DNA of 44,898 nt, from assembly GCA_016927855.1 (NCBI GenBank), contig JAFGLV010000087.1:1-44898 (forward strand). Reading direction: 5' to 3'. Position 1 is the first letter of the stretch. Each line of letters starts with the position of its first letter. Positions 44,830-44,898 of this stretch are shown here, piece after piece. The DNA comes from Sedimentisphaerales bacterium. GTDB lineage: Bacteria > Planctomycetota > Phycisphaerae > Sedimentisphaerales > Anaerobacaceae. The notes under the pieces are model-generated. The model was given only the letters and a program-made list of their open reading frames with translations. It was not told the origin of the DNA and did no database searches. Position numbers and translations under genes: made by a program.

Positions 44830-44898
44830 TGTCATTTCGACCGGAAGACCGCCACCGGCGGGCCGCAGCGGAGAAATCTGCCCATGAATGAGGTACCG
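44830..44898 (-). repeat. Dispersed palindromic repeat family R1, copy C (cut by window end)
   Basis: TGTCATTTCGACCGG, a GC-rich middle, then GCAGCGGAGAAATCTG and AATGA match the complement of copies A and B, so this copy is inverted. The rest lies beyond the window. Confidence 0.72.

Noticed and set aside
1..44898. tRNA genes, rRNA genes, CRISPR arrays, insertion sequences or phage genes
   Set aside because: None was recognised by eye; no transposase or integrase motif appears in any frame, and no regularly spaced direct repeats are present. A covariance-model scan would be decisive for tRNAs and small RNAs.

Overview
This window is GC-rich bacterial DNA, most likely from a Planctomycetota chromosome and probably from an anaerobic, polysaccharide-degrading Phycisphaerae-type lineage. 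That placement is an inference from gene content. The pointers are many Tat- or Sec-exported carbohydrate enzymes, a DUF1080 (3-keto-disaccharide hydrolase) protein, PQQ-type beta-propellers, right-handed beta-helix proteins, a planctomycete-like bL34 and a 2-oxoacid:ferredoxin oxidoreductase. I see no tRNA, rRNA, CRISPR array, insertion sequence or phage gene. Coding density is high on both strands.

Layout. 0-6 kb: the end of an amidohydrolase, a very cysteine-rich secreted protein, a Tat-exported aldo/keto reductase, and two tandem 449-residue membrane-anchored paralogues of unknown function. 6-10.7 kb: housekeeping and regulation, namely ptsP (GAF-Enzyme I), rpmH (too short for most gene callers), mtfA and truD. 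10.7-33.2 kb: a long carbohydrate region with a GH53 galactanase, a Tat-exported enolase-superfamily protein, an aminotransferase, a Tat-exported TIM-barrel sugar isomerase/epimerase-like protein, a DUF1080 protein, a giant GH2-like protein on the opposite strand, a GHL6-like glycosidase, three beta-helix proteins, two PQQ-propeller proteins and an ABC exporter. 33.2-44.9 kb: argG, a prepilin peptidase, an OmpA-type lipoprotein, an alkaline phosphatase behind comEC, a ferritin-like diiron protein, a two-gene 2-oxoacid:ferredoxin oxidoreductase, and a broken XRE-family antitoxin gene with an intact-looking promoter and operator.

How it may work together. The exported enzymes suggest extracellular or periplasmic breakdown of plant- or algal-type galactose-containing polysaccharide. 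Beta-helix and GH proteins would cut chains. The TIM-barrel and DUF1080 pair resembles the two hydrolytic or eliminating components of a 3-keto-glycoside pathway. There is no SusCD or TonB pair here.

The intergenic spaces hold at least four kinds of dispersed palindromic repeat: a family with TGTCAT ends (three copies), a CGGTTGC hairpin family (two copies) and two REP/BIME-like twin hairpins. Several good sigma70-type promoters (spacer 16-17) can be read in front of ptsP, argG, kor, comEC, the ferritin-like gene and the antitoxin remnant.
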